Shown here piece by piece: positions 48,420-60,689 of a DNA stretch of 64,000 nt (within the stretch, counting starts at the first letter, position 1; every line of letters starts with the position of its first letter). The stretch lies in contig VZDJ01000056.1 in the NCBI GenBank assembly GCA_008694505.1, positions 2,050,461 through 2,114,460 of the forward strand, read 5' to 3'. The DNA is from Cyanoderma ruficeps (lineage: Eukaryota > Chordata > Aves > Passeriformes > Timaliidae). A model generated the notes under the pieces. It was not told the DNA's origin. It saw nothing but the letters and a program-made list of their open reading frames with translations, and did not search any database. The position numbers and the translations under genes are program-made.

Positions 48420-51337
48420 GAGTTAATCAGACCCTAAACGAAAACGGGGTTAAAGGCAGAGCAGGGATGTGTGAACAGTGGAATCACTGGGGCAGAAGAA
48501 AAGCAGCGAGTGGAGAGTAAATAATAAGCAAGGAAGAGGGGTCCGATGTCTGCTTGAGCTCCAGCCAAAGGCCAGAGGGGTTTAACTGTGATGGGAAATC
48601 ACAGGGGTAAATTAATAGGCTGGATAATTATTTTTAATTTTCTGAAGGGCTGGTTGTATGGTTTTTCCACCCTGCACCATCTCCCAGATCTGGATGCTGA
48701 TTTAGCAGGGGAAACACCTCATGTTGTGAAGTGGAAAGTTGGGCTTGTGTCCCACCTGGATGGAAAGGTGACCCTCAGCTGGTGTTCTGTCAAAGGATAG
48801 GGCTTCAGGCCAAAATGGGGCTTGCTGGAGTGCAAGGACTGCATGTGCCATGGGTTGGCTCAACATGTGTTATTGACGTGGGTATCTGAGCATGCTACTC
48901 CAGGATGGCCAGCTAGAAATACATGATATAGAAAGGTGGGCTCCCACGAGTTTGTGTTAGGGAGGAGACAGAGAGAAGGATTTATGGATACATTTCTTGG
49001 ATTAGTGCTTCTGGATCACGTAAGTGTTGGAGAGGTAGGATGGAAGCAGAGCCAAGAAGTTCAGCCCTTTCTGTAGTTTGCTGCTCATTTGGGGTTACAG
49101 ATCTTGTCTGGGTGATCACTACAGAGGTTGTATGTTTCCAGAGCTAGTGTGTTTGCAAGGGATTGATGAAGGGCAGGGACCGAACTGGGAAAGCAAAAGC
49201 TGGAGCACCATTCCTACCAAATAATAAAAATAGTACTGTTAGGGTAAGGGTGTTTTTTCTAGAGGGAGGAGGTGTTTGCAGCTAATCCCAGTACTATGTG
49301 GTTACAGTGGCCAAGATTTGTGAGGTCCCTTTGAATGAAAGGGAGAAGAACAGGACACCATTGTGGGGAGGAACCTGTGTTCACTTTTAATATCAGGATG
49401 TATGGGAAGACAACCCTGGCTGAGGATTAGTGTTACAGTCAGGGATGGAGTTAAAAAGAAGGACCTTTGGTGTGGGTGGACCAGAACTCCAAAAGGGCTG
49501 GGGCTGGTAGTATGGCTGTGTTTCATGTTGCCTGGCATCCCAATTTTCACATGATATAGTATCATAAAGACTTCATGTTGGACCTGCCCAGTGCATCAGT
49601 GTTCTCCTCATCCTAAATAGTGTGATATTCCCCGAACTCCTTTCTCAGGAACAACAGTATGTTTGTACTCATCAACAGCAATGTGCAACAGGACTTCCTC
49701 CACGCAGTATCTTTTTCCTTTTGACCAACCTAAATCTTTGTTGCAATATAATCCCCTTTCTATTGGTCCTGCTCAGCAGAGAGGTGAAGACCTGATTGCT
49801 CAGAGATGCTGTTTTTGGAAGGACATCTAACTCCAAGGCCTCACTTATCTCCAACTTCCCTCTGCACTCTTTAGTTTTTGGAGATGTATGAAGTTTTAGC
49901 AGTGAGTGAGGGAAATAGTCTTGGACAAAATGGGTGATCAAGCACCTTTATACCTTAGATTTTATCAGCTTTCAATCCAGATAATGCAGTCTCAAAGCTG
50001 GATGTGCCCTGAAGCCTCCCATGATGGAGAGGCACCTTAGAGCCAGGGTTTGGTTACAACACATGAACAAGGAGCTGGTTGATCTCCTCACTCCTTTCAT
50101 TCCTCTCCATCTTTATTACTTTGTCAAAGTACTTTCAAGTATAATACTTAAATTTTATAGGTCTGAAGCATGAGATTATTCAATTTTCTTTATAGGCCCA
50201 GTTTGATAAATCCACTTGGAAGCCCGTGCTGTGATAATTGAAATGCACTGCCTGGGGAGGAGGGAATTTCTGCACTGGCTTCAGCCTTCAATTCTGACTG
50301 CTGCTGGCTGGCTGCATGGGCAGGACGCAGCAAAACCTGATGGGATTCACAGGGCAGAAGCCACCTGGGGGCCCAGGTGGGTCTGGATGAGATGGGAGCT
50401 GGGAAAGCTGCTGGGACAGAGCTCTCTGAAAATGTTAATTCCAAGTTCCTCCTCTTGTTCTGATCTTTCTGACCCATCCAAGCCTCAAGGGCTGTTGAAC
50501 TGTTGGGGCCCAAATTGAAATGGCAAATTACACAGAAAGCAAGAGGATGGACAGGAGCTCAGTGTGACTGCCACTAGGACGTTTTACGTGCCTTTGGGAG
50601 CAGCATTTGATAATTCATCCCTGCCCACACTGAGCCAGCAGCAGATGAATTTCTCAGCTGCCTCCAAATGATCAGAGGCTGAAAGAAGGTTCAGGGGGCA
50701 GAAAAAGCCTCTTTGAAGGGGTTTGACACCTTTCTCCTGGAAGGGATGAGTGCGGGAAACTCTCACCTGTGCCAAAGTAGTAGAAGACTGTTGAAGAAAG
50801 TTTTGGTGGGTCTGAGGCAGGAGGAGGGTTTGGTCATGAATTTCTGGTTCACAAGGCTTCTGGGAGCCACTCAGTTTCTCTCTCATGCCCCATTCCACCT
50901 TCATTTTTGGTGGATTTGAACCAAAGCTTTGAGCTTTATGTTTATAAAGGATAATATACCATGGCATCTGTGACAACAGGAATTTGGTGCAGTGAGCCAG
51001 GAAGCTGTTCCCAGCCTCATGTTACAGATGTCCTTGATATCCATCTCTTCACTTGAAGTTTGTTAATTGGTCTTGGTTCCTGGTACTAGCTGAACCTACG
51101 TGTGACAGACCAGGTTTCTTCCAGCACTGACTCTCAGAGGAGCAGCATTCCCCAAAGCATGTGGTTTGAAACCTGATGTCAGTTTTCCCATTTAAAGAAA
51201 AGTGCTCTTCTCAGGGATCAGTCCTATGATGCAGCAATGCTTGGTGCTCCAGGGAAAGCTGTGGAAAGACCACAAGTGCAGGAACCTCTGGGTCATGTTC
51301 CTGAGGGTACTGTGGTGAGAGGTTGCTGTGCTGAGTG

Positions 51338-51360
51338 TTGGATTGAGGTCTTCAATCCAA
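51338..51360. repeat. Perfect 9-bp inverted repeat, 5-nt spacer
   Basis: TTGGATTGA at 51338-51346 pairs with 51352-51360 in intergenic DNA. It is short enough to be chance. Confidence 0.85.
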
Positions 51361-54300
51361 ATGTTGTTAGAAATTTCCTCTCACTGTTCAACAAAAAAAT
51401 GTCAGTGCTACACTGAAAGCAGCATTGATCCTGTGTGACATCAAATATTTTGCAAAGTCTTGGAAAAAAATTGGGAAAGTTGGTTATTTTTTTATTGCTT
51501 AAAAGGCTTGGTTTGGGCTAAAATGATGCTATTTTTTCTCAACTGAAAAGTTTGAAAAATGCCACAGCTGGCTCTAGTGAAGACCTCACTAGATGGAGCT
51601 GATCAGGTGTGAAGAGGCACCAGTTTCATGATATCTGCCTGCCCTCAGGGCAAAAAGCTGAGTGCAGAGAGTATGTTTTAAAAGCAGATTTAGGAGATGG
51701 TCCTGCCTGGTTGGTGCTTCCCACAGGCAGAGAGGACAATCCTGTCTGCTTGTTCCCTGCTGGCTGCAGAGATGAAGTGAGGTGACATATGTGTCATTGG
51801 GATGTGCACCCCATAGTCTTGACTCCAAACTTTCTCACTACAGCCAGGCTTTGCATGGCACTAGGAGGAGGGATGTGACTGTCAGTTCATTGTTTCTGCT
51901 GGATAAGTTGCCCTTCTTTTCCTGTTTTAGACTTCATCCCCCTAGGGCTGTTAATACAGCATTTCCCAGAAGGGCTAAATTTAAAGCAAATTGAAGTATA
52001 TTATATTTTTGGCTCCAGTAGGTAGAACTGTATAACACTCTGACTTCATTTTTTCTTTCTCTCTCTCTGCACAGAGTGTATATCATAGACCGTCATTGTA
52101 TTTAAATAATAGAGCAGAACCAGGATTATTTTGTACACTTTTTTCCTCCTCTCTGATCTCCCCATTGAAAAATGCATGGAAAGCAACAGATGTTTCGACT
52201 TTGTAGCTTGAACCTTCTCAACTGTTTGAAGATTTGATATGAAGTTCTTTGAACATCAGTTTCAGAGGAGACTCTCTTAGTAACAGTTGCCATGCAAAAT
52301 TCATAATTAATGAAGATTTCAGGGTTATGGTGGGTTTTAAAAATTTTATTTCTTTATTTGTGTTATTATCTTGTACTCTTCTTAATCAGCTTGGAGGAGG
52401 GGCATCAGCCAGCTGGAAGAAACAGTCTCAACTGCACCGGAGCGTGTGGCAGTGGCCCAGGGTGCCTTCTCCAGACTGTGTGGCTCAGGGGTAGCCAGAA
52501 GGCCTCTCTGACTAGCCATGGAGGCACGGATGCTAATTGAGGCAGGAACTGTTGAAAGGCACCTGGTAATTAGTTTCTGTGGTTCAGGCACTTACCTACT
52601 GCCCAGTGTATCAAAGCAAGAGCTGATCTAACTTGGAGGACTGGATTACCCTCTAGCGGCTGCAGATTAAATAAAGGAGGGATGTGTGCTTCTTGCAAAC
52701 GCGCTCTGATTTACTGAGTGCTCCTGTCCAGGGGTGCAGCGTAGAGGGCAGGCAGAGGTTGCAGGGGAGCATGCACCAGTGCCATGGGCGATACTGGGGC
52801 CCAGAGCCCCCCAGGAAGGGCACCTGTTGCAGTGTGATGCAGATGCCCAGGGTAGCTGCAGTATGACACCCGATGCCTGACAGCCAGCACCAGGAGGGCT
52901 GGTTTGTGGAAGTGCCTGCGGCTAGGAATGCCGTGGCCAGGCTGCCTGGCACAGCATTGTGCTGTTGTGGCTATCACACCAGAGTTGTCTTTGGGATGTC
53001 TAAAGCAGATGGCAGCATCACTGTGGGTATGCAGGGAAAAACTGTGACTCATGGATGGGCTGTGGGTTTTCTCTCGGCTGTCCCACTTTGCTACCCAACA
53101 GCTGCTCTGGATATTTCTTGCATGGGGTGATCCTGTTCTCTGTCAATTCAAAGGGTGTGGCAGGACCTTTGCTGGGCTGGCCGTGTCTGTAGCATCCTGC
53201 TCAGTGACATGCCCTCCTCTGTGCTACCCCAGGTTTTGGCCAATCTAAAAGAGATTTTTTTTTTACCATTGGGTTCATCCACTGTTAATACTCCAGGGAG
53301 ATTTGGGGTCATGGCAGAGCGACAGTCTCCTGTTTTTAAGGCAGGACATAAGCGACCTTAATGGTGTAGTTGGCAATCAGCCATCTGGCACACAGGGATG
53401 TGTCACCCCGGTGAGGCTGACCATCCTTGGCATCCCTTGGGAGAGGCAGCATCTCAGCAGTGTCAGCAGTGACCAGTGATACTTTGCTGCCACCAGCAAG
53501 CCACCACTGGCTGCCACGGCAGAGGCAGTCAAGTCATGCATTTAATTGGTGTCTATTGGACTTTTTTCCTGCAGCTACAGTTTGTGCTACTTATTGTGAC
53601 ATCCACGAGAAGCGGTGATTTGGTTTTGTTTGCGTGTCTGACTTGGAGGATTTCTCCATGCTGGCATCTGACTCCTTCCCCCCATCCTGACGGCTGTTTT
53701 TCTGTGTCACTGGGCTGAAATAAGGGGAAACTTTTGGGTCGTGGATTGTGGTCTAGGCAGGGTCAAGAGAGCAGAGGAAGGAAAGCACAGCCAGGCCAGC
53801 CATCAGGGCAGCTGCAGGGATATGCCAGTCTCTTTGCTGCTGATGCCCCAGGACACGGCAGTCGGGCCTGCAGCCAGGCCTCTGTCATGTCACTGTCGTG
53901 TCACCACGCGCCCCAGCTGCTGGCTGAGCCTCAGTGGCTGTGGGGACAGAGCAGACAGGCCAGGCAGCAGCAGGGCTGTGCAGTCCTAGGGTGGCATAAG
54001 CTGGGCTTTCCACCTGCAGAGCTGTAACTCCAGAGCGTTTGCTGGCTTCTCCCCTTGGAGTTGAGCAGACAACAGGTGGAGTGTGGATGGTCCCAACTCA
54101 TTTGGACCCATCATTTCTTCAGCTGGGGCTTCCCTTGGATTTCCACCTAGGGATTATCAGCAATGTGTCTGATGGGCAGTGACTCCAAACTGGATGATGG
54201 ACAGAGCAAGAGAAAATGAAGGAGGAAAGCTGAAAGGCATCCCCTGTGAGATATATGTATCTTAGCCACAGCTCCTGTGTTTGTGATATGTCCTTATCAA

Positions 54301-57300
54301 TGGATGGGACAAAGACTTGGAAGTTCTGGGAGTGGACAAAACAACTAAGATTTAGCAGAGCTTCAACTTCAGCACTGACACCTCTTCTGCTCACCGGGGA
54401 GAACTGGGCTGGAAATGTCTAACTTGTGTACCTGAGGTTTTGGGACATTTCACAAGCTAAATCTACATTTCACAGCTGAGCCTGCTCTGCAGAGTAAGTG
54501 GAATGAAGCCCAAAGAGTTGTTCTGGGCTTGGTTGGAGTCCAAGGCTGCTGTTCAGTCCCAGCACTGTGTTAATCAGCTGCTGTGGTGCAGGACACTGGT
54601 GCAGTACAACGGGCTGCAACCTTCACCCTGAAGTGAAATTTCATGTCCCCAGGGCATTGACCACACTGGCACTGGACATGATGGTCCCTCCTGAAGGACT
54701 GGTGTTGGAGCAGTCAGAAATGGCTGTGACGGGTGGGTGCTGCCAGCAGACCTGTCCTCTGAACAGGGGGAAATACTTCTGTTGGTGTTCCTAAGAGAAA
54801 GAGAGGAGAGGCTTGACATGGAGAGCTGTGTGCAGCTGGGGACAGTTCTGGGCTGTGCCAGGCTCTCTGGTAGCTCACGCACGAGGGCTCTGGGCATTGT
54901 GCTGACCCTGCAGTCCTTCAGGGAATGCAACACAATAGATGGTGACAGCACATAGAGCTGTCAGACTTGGCCTGTCATCCTTAACCAACACAGTGGAAGC
55001 CTCCAAGGCTTGCTGCCCTTCCCTCCTGACCAGTTTGCTGGGCTGTGTGCACATGAGGACTGTTACAAGTAGCTGTCACCCTCCTGCTTCTTCCCAAACT
55101 GACCAGTCAGCTTCTTGTGCAAATGTCTCTGTCCTTTTTGTCCATTTGGTGGTGGAAGGCACCTTCCTTCCTCCCTCTGATCTTTCTTGCACTTTGCTGC
55201 CTCTCTCCAGTCCTTCCTTTGAATACATCTTTGATGTGGTGCTGGACTTCAGCCAGAGCAGAAGGTGTTTGTGGCATGGGAGACAATGCAGTGAAGTTAA
55301 AGAGTCTTCCTGTGGGAGCCTGTCTCCTGACCAGGCACTTTTTTGGGATGTCATGGGCAACAATGCCTCCCAGAGAGCAGTTTGAGTGGAGTCACTCTGA
55401 TTTTGGGAATGGGTTGTAGAGTGCATCTGTTTTGGTCCATGCTGAGTCACTTGCCTTGGGCCAAAGACTGTGCCCTGCTGCATTTTCTATACTTACCTTT
55501 ACTTACTTTTATTTATGAGTGTCTCTGGAGTACTCTGGAGAAAAACTGCTGCAAGTCCAAAGGATCCATATTCCTACAGCTGGAGCTTGGCCTATGCAAC
55601 CATCTCCACTCCATTATAATAATAAATCCCCACTTCTCCTTCACCACTTAACCCTTTCTGCTTCACCTCCACTTCTCAGGGCGAGCTGAGCTTGGTGGGA
55701 TGGTGCCTGACTCTCACAGCAGCTGGGAGCAGTGGCTGTGGCAGGGTGCTGCCAGCACTGCCCCTTGTCACCTCTGTGTCCCCACACCCTGTGACGGTGG
55801 CAGCACTCGCTGAGCCCCTCTGGAATAACCCGCCGTGGCAGATGCGGCCTCACAGCCCTGCTGGGGCTCTGTGCTCAGCAGAGGGGAACGGCTCTGGACT
55901 CTAATCCTAGCAGACAGATTGAGGTCAAACGCACCCTTTGTGCAACAAGCGAGGAAGGGCAGGGGAAGAGGAGAAGTGGAGAGTGTGGCTGTGCAGGGGG
56001 CAGCAAGGAGGATGAGAGAGAGACCACTGGGGACTGGGCAGCCTGTGCCCATCCTGGCCCCTCTCCAAGGGGGCCGAGTGGGGATGGGTGCCAGGCAGTG
56101 TGTGGAGTGTGTGTGGGGGCAGTGGCAGCCTGTTTTCACCACTGGGTGTGAAGGTCAGAGGCAGGGCTGGGACAGATCAGCACTGGGCATGTCTCTCCCA
56201 GCATCCCACGCAGTTTGTTTGGCCCTTCTGTGTTGTGATTTAGGCTCCTGACAGCCTCCCAAAGCTGAGGAAGGTGGAAGGTGCTTCCTTGGGACAAGGA
56301 ACAGGGTAGGTAAGTGTCAACTGTACCTCATCTTATTGGCAACCTTTGAAGTCACCATGCTGGGGACTGACTTGTCACTCTTGTGCCAAGCTACAGGCTC
56401 AGGGGAGTGGGAGTTTTCACTGCTAAACCTCTGTGTGTCAACAACTCCATCTGCTTCCATCTACCTCTGTCCAGAGGCATGCAAATACCTGTGAGAAGAA
56501 GAGCCCACTGCAGAGCACTCTTCTGCCTGCTGCCCCATTCCCAGCATCTGGGCTTCCCTCTTGGCTTAGCCCTGCTGCCAAACTGAGCAGCAAGGGATGA
56601 AGGACAAGCAGCTGGAGGAGGATTTAGTCCGCCCAGGTTTGCTCTTTTGTGGTGCTTTGGCATTTCCACACTGTGCTGTGCATGCTGGTCACTGCTGGCA
56701 GGGCAGGACTCGTAGTGCTCCCTGGTCCATGTCCAGGCTTTGCTGTGGTGTCTTTCACCTGTATCATTCAGCACAAATAATGGGGGGTAAAAGAAGGGAC
56801 AAGGTTTTAAAAACCCAAAATTACTCCCCTCAAAACAGGGAGCCCTGGCTGAGCAATCTTTTTTTTGCAGAATCTGATGGTTGTTGCAAAAAACTACAGT
56901 GTACTGAGCTCATAAAAAATTATATGCAGGCATTGGAACACCTGGGTGTCCTGAACAGTGGCTGCTCCTCTGTACATAAATACATGGTGCCTGTTAAAAT
57001 GAACTCTTTGCTACCTGGGAACCATGGAGGCTGCTGGTATCTTCTCATTTGGCTTAGGATGGAGATGGCTTAGTTTTCTTTCAGCTCAGGTAAGCCTGTG
57101 TTATTAAGAAAGTCTTGAGTGGCTCTGAAAGCATCTGCTCCTAGCTGGAATTGCTTGGACATGTCTAAACTGTACAATAGCCTGCGATGCCTGAACTCAT
57201 TCTCTGCTTGTCAGGAGGGGCACAGAGGTGTTTGTTGTGTGGCCAATGTCCCCCCCGGCTGCCTGGGACCCTGCTCCTCGTGCTCAAATGTCCAAAGGTG

Positions 57301-57444
57301 ATGTCTCTGTGGTGTGACAGGCTCAGGGAGAGGGGCCGGGAGCTGCCTGGCTCTGAGAGCTGGGCTGCTCTGATGCAAATCCTGTTAGTGGTGAAGCAGG
57401 ATGAGAGGGACAGAAGTGTGGAAAGAGAATCAGCTCCAGACAGA

Positions 57445-57460
57445 ATATATATATATATTT
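57445..57460 (+). repeat. Short (AT)n run
   Basis: Alternating AT of about 16 bp inside otherwise mixed sequence. Confidence 0.85.
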
Positions 57461-57689
57461 GCCTGCTCCCTGGGAGACTTTTGAGAGTCTCAGAGCAGCA
57501 TTTCACATAGTTGCTCAAGTGGAACTGCGCTGAATAAATAGTTGCATTTCAGCAGTGGAGATTTAAAACCAAGGTCTTGGCAATTCCGGGCTGCTGAAAA
57601 TCCCTTGGTACTTCTCAGAGTAGTGGGTGTGTTAACCCCGGTACCTTGGCCAAATTCCCAACTGAGAACCACCTCATAAAATCCCTTTC

Positions 57690-60600
57690 ATACTCCTAGC
57701 AGGAGCCATCTTAAAAATACTTCCTCCTCGTTTTTTCATTGTTTGCCCCAGCTGCCTCCCTACCCTGGTGAGGCATAATTTTAAGCTTAGACATGTTTCT
57801 AGCTGACATATTTTCAGTATTCATGTCGTCCTTCTACCACCATTGCTTTTTCCCCATGTTTACTGACTACAGTTGGAATGGAGACAGAAATCACATCTCC
57901 TTCAGTCTGATAAATAAAAAGTTCATGTACCCAGTCTTCTTGGGCCATTTTCCATCCACTGGTTATCTTGACAGCCTTTCTTTCTGTCTGTTGCTGCTCT
58001 TGAGTGACCAGTTTAATTTGTGAATTGGGAGATGCCCTCCTCTGCTGGAAATTCTCCCCTGTATACGTTAGGATCAAATTTACCTGCTTGGTGGCTTTAT
58101 CTCGCTAATCAGCCTCTAATTGACTCCTACAATCAAAGTCTTTTCCTCTTCAGTAATTTTCAACTTATGAATTCCCCACTTGCAGCAGAAATTCTTGAAA
58201 ACTACACGGTTTGCTTCAGGAATTGAGCCATACTCAAGCTGTGCTTCCAGTGTGATATCCATATTGTCTTCCCTGGTTTCTCCTGCTTGTCATAGGCTAG
58301 TTTAATTAAGAAGGACTCCTTAGAGAAATTGTTGACCAGGGCAAGTCCTGAGACCACTCTGCAGGGAACTCTACTGTCAAACTCCCTGCGAGCTGTACCC
58401 TTCCCTCCTTGTCTGCAGCTACACCTCCATCAAATCCTACTCTGCCTCTACAGTACCTGGGATAAGCTTCTTCCCCTTTATCACAACAAATCACTTCCCA
58501 TCATGGCCCTGCATTAAATGATTCACTAAAATGTGTATTTTCCTTTATCTATAAGATCAGTTAGTAACACAAAAAGTGAGATAAAAATAAAAACAATCCC
58601 AAATGGCATAATCCTGTATCCCCTACATTTCACAGTCCTGCCCAATTTTTGCTGTCCCCCTTGCACATGGCCAGGGGTGACAGCTGCTCAGATTGCTTTT
58701 TCATCCTTCTTACTTACAGGTACTGTATTTTATGTTACTCATCTCCTTACTGGTGAATTTATTGAAGCCCTTGCTCCCAATCTGTCTGTTTCATGGAATA
58801 GTTCCTCCAGGAATTTGAGTTGTGAGATACCTGGCTTTGTGACTCGATCACAGGAAGATCTCAGATCTTCACTTCTCTCTCAGCTGTGGTAAGTACATTT
58901 TCTGTATCAGTCACCCAGATAAGTTCATATGCTTGTAATTATTGTCACTGTCCAGAGCTGCTGAGAAGAATTCACTTAGTCTTGGGACCTCACCTGGATT
59001 TCCTGTGAACTCTCTTCCCACACACTGAATCACAGCACTGCTTGTTCTGTCTTTATTACCTCCGTGTTTGTATGACTTGGAGAACCTTTCACTATTTAAT
59101 ATCCTTCCTCAGGTCTAACTCCTTTGACATCTGGCATTTCCCACTCCTTCTCTTCTATTTTCAGCCCCTGAAATTTTGCTGTTTGCTGATTAATCATCTC
59201 CCTTTCTTTGGTCTCTTCTTATTCCTCTTATCTGCATTGCTCTACTCATTCCAGCAAGTTAGGAGCCACTCAGGATTTCCTGTTTTTCTGTGTTTGGGGT
59301 GAAGTCCCCAGGGAGTTTTACCTTTGGTTCTAAGACATTTGAACCTACCTTTTATAGGCAAGGCTAGGTTTGCCCTTTTGAAACCAGAAACCTTTAGGCA
59401 GCACTCTGCTGTTGTCTATCTGTCTGTTCTGTTTAGAATAAGTCAAAATGAGGCATGAGTTTTAAATAAATCAGTTTGTCCAAGGCTATTTTCCAGTTCC
59501 ATCTCTTCCACTCTGTTTTTATCATTCACCAATACTGAGTCTAAATCACAATCATGTCTTGGTGATGCATCTACAGTCGGTGTTCAAGCCTTTAACTGTT
59601 GCATCTAGGATTTGCAAGCTTTAACTGTGGCATTTTTAGGTTTATTTTGGTAGTTAGTCTCCTAGAAGGGGCATTTTTCATAGTTTCTCTCTTTTTATTA
59701 ATAATGTTAACAGAAATCTCAGTGTCCATACAAACTTCCAGTACTCTCCTGATGGAGATTCTTCTATTTTTTTGTCCCAGTGGTGGTGGACCAAAGTGAT
59801 CTTCTTCCATCCTGTCACACGTCTTCATCCATCACATTTGTTAAGGCATTTCTGACTTTACATTTCCTCTTTTCCACCTTTTCTGAGGGAAACAGTGACT
59901 TTGGTGCTTTTGCTCCACCAGGTTTTTTGCTCCTGCTGGCTTTTGACACCTCTCCAGCACCTGGAGTCATACCATGCAGAGTTGTTGTGTCCCACTGAGT
60001 GTGTTTGTCCCTCTGAACTGTCTCTATCCTTTGCCTGAGGGAACCTGAGGGATGAGAATGGAAGTGCTGAGTGAGTGCCCTACATCAAGGTACCCCCTGC
60101 CCAGCTCTTTCCATCTGTGTGACCTGGCCAGCCTTGACCTCTTTGGCAGGATAGCAGGAGAGACAGTTTCTTTTGTCTCCTTCAGCCTTTTTTGTAGCTC
60201 AGGCTGTTGGTGCCCAATCCCTGGAGCTGCTCATCCCTCTAACAGCTCCAGTCCCAGCTCTGCCTCTCCAGTGTGATCCTCTGATGACCAGGAGTGGGGA
60301 GCCAGCAGCTCCTGCTGCATGGACAGCTCCTGCTCAGCCTCAGCAGCACTACAGAAACATTTGACTCCGAACATTTCCCTTTCTCCATAATTACCTTCCC
60401 TTTTAAATTATTTTCCCCTTTCTGTAGCATATTGTCAGTGTCTTCTGGACTTGAGCCTCTTGGGATCCTCAGGAGAAAACATGAGCTGATTTCTTCTGGA
60501 GAGGGAATGAGCAGCCTCCAATTTGCCAGTCTGGGTGGAGTATCTTGTCCTCTTGCTTTTAATAAGCTGCACAGGATTAAAGAATGACTGTGGATTAGGG
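57690..60600 (-). other. Pyrimidine-biased block of unknown origin
   Basis: The + strand is visibly T/C-rich over about 2.9 kb, so the minus strand is A/G-rich. Short lysine/arginine-rich minus-strand frames occur (57814-58077, 59592-59828), and the block ends next to a poly-T tract. It may be a decayed retroelement or retrocopy on the minus strand, or the exon of a non-coding RNA. I recognise no domain. Confidence 0.35.
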
Positions 60601-60620
60601 TTTGTTGTTGTTTGGTGGGG

Positions 60621-60688
60621 TTTTTTTGTTTTGTTTTTGGTTTTTTTTTTTTNTTTTTTTTTTTTTGTTGTTTTTTTTCCTTCTTCTG
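60621..60688 (+). repeat. Poly-T/TG tract with an undetermined base
   Basis: Nearly 70 nt of T with occasional G, and an N at 60653. On the minus strand it is an A-rich tail-like tract. It sits at the edge of the pyrimidine-biased block 57690-60600. Confidence 0.9.
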
Positions 60689-60689
60689 A

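Larger units (their letters stand above)
48001..57690 (+). other. Intergenic region, middle part
   Basis: 48040-48430 is the most regulatory-looking stretch (X-box, hairpin, homeodomain-type TAATTA-like motifs). From 48450 to 57690 I see no exon, RNA gene or transposable element that I can support, only scattered short frames. Confidence 0.6.
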
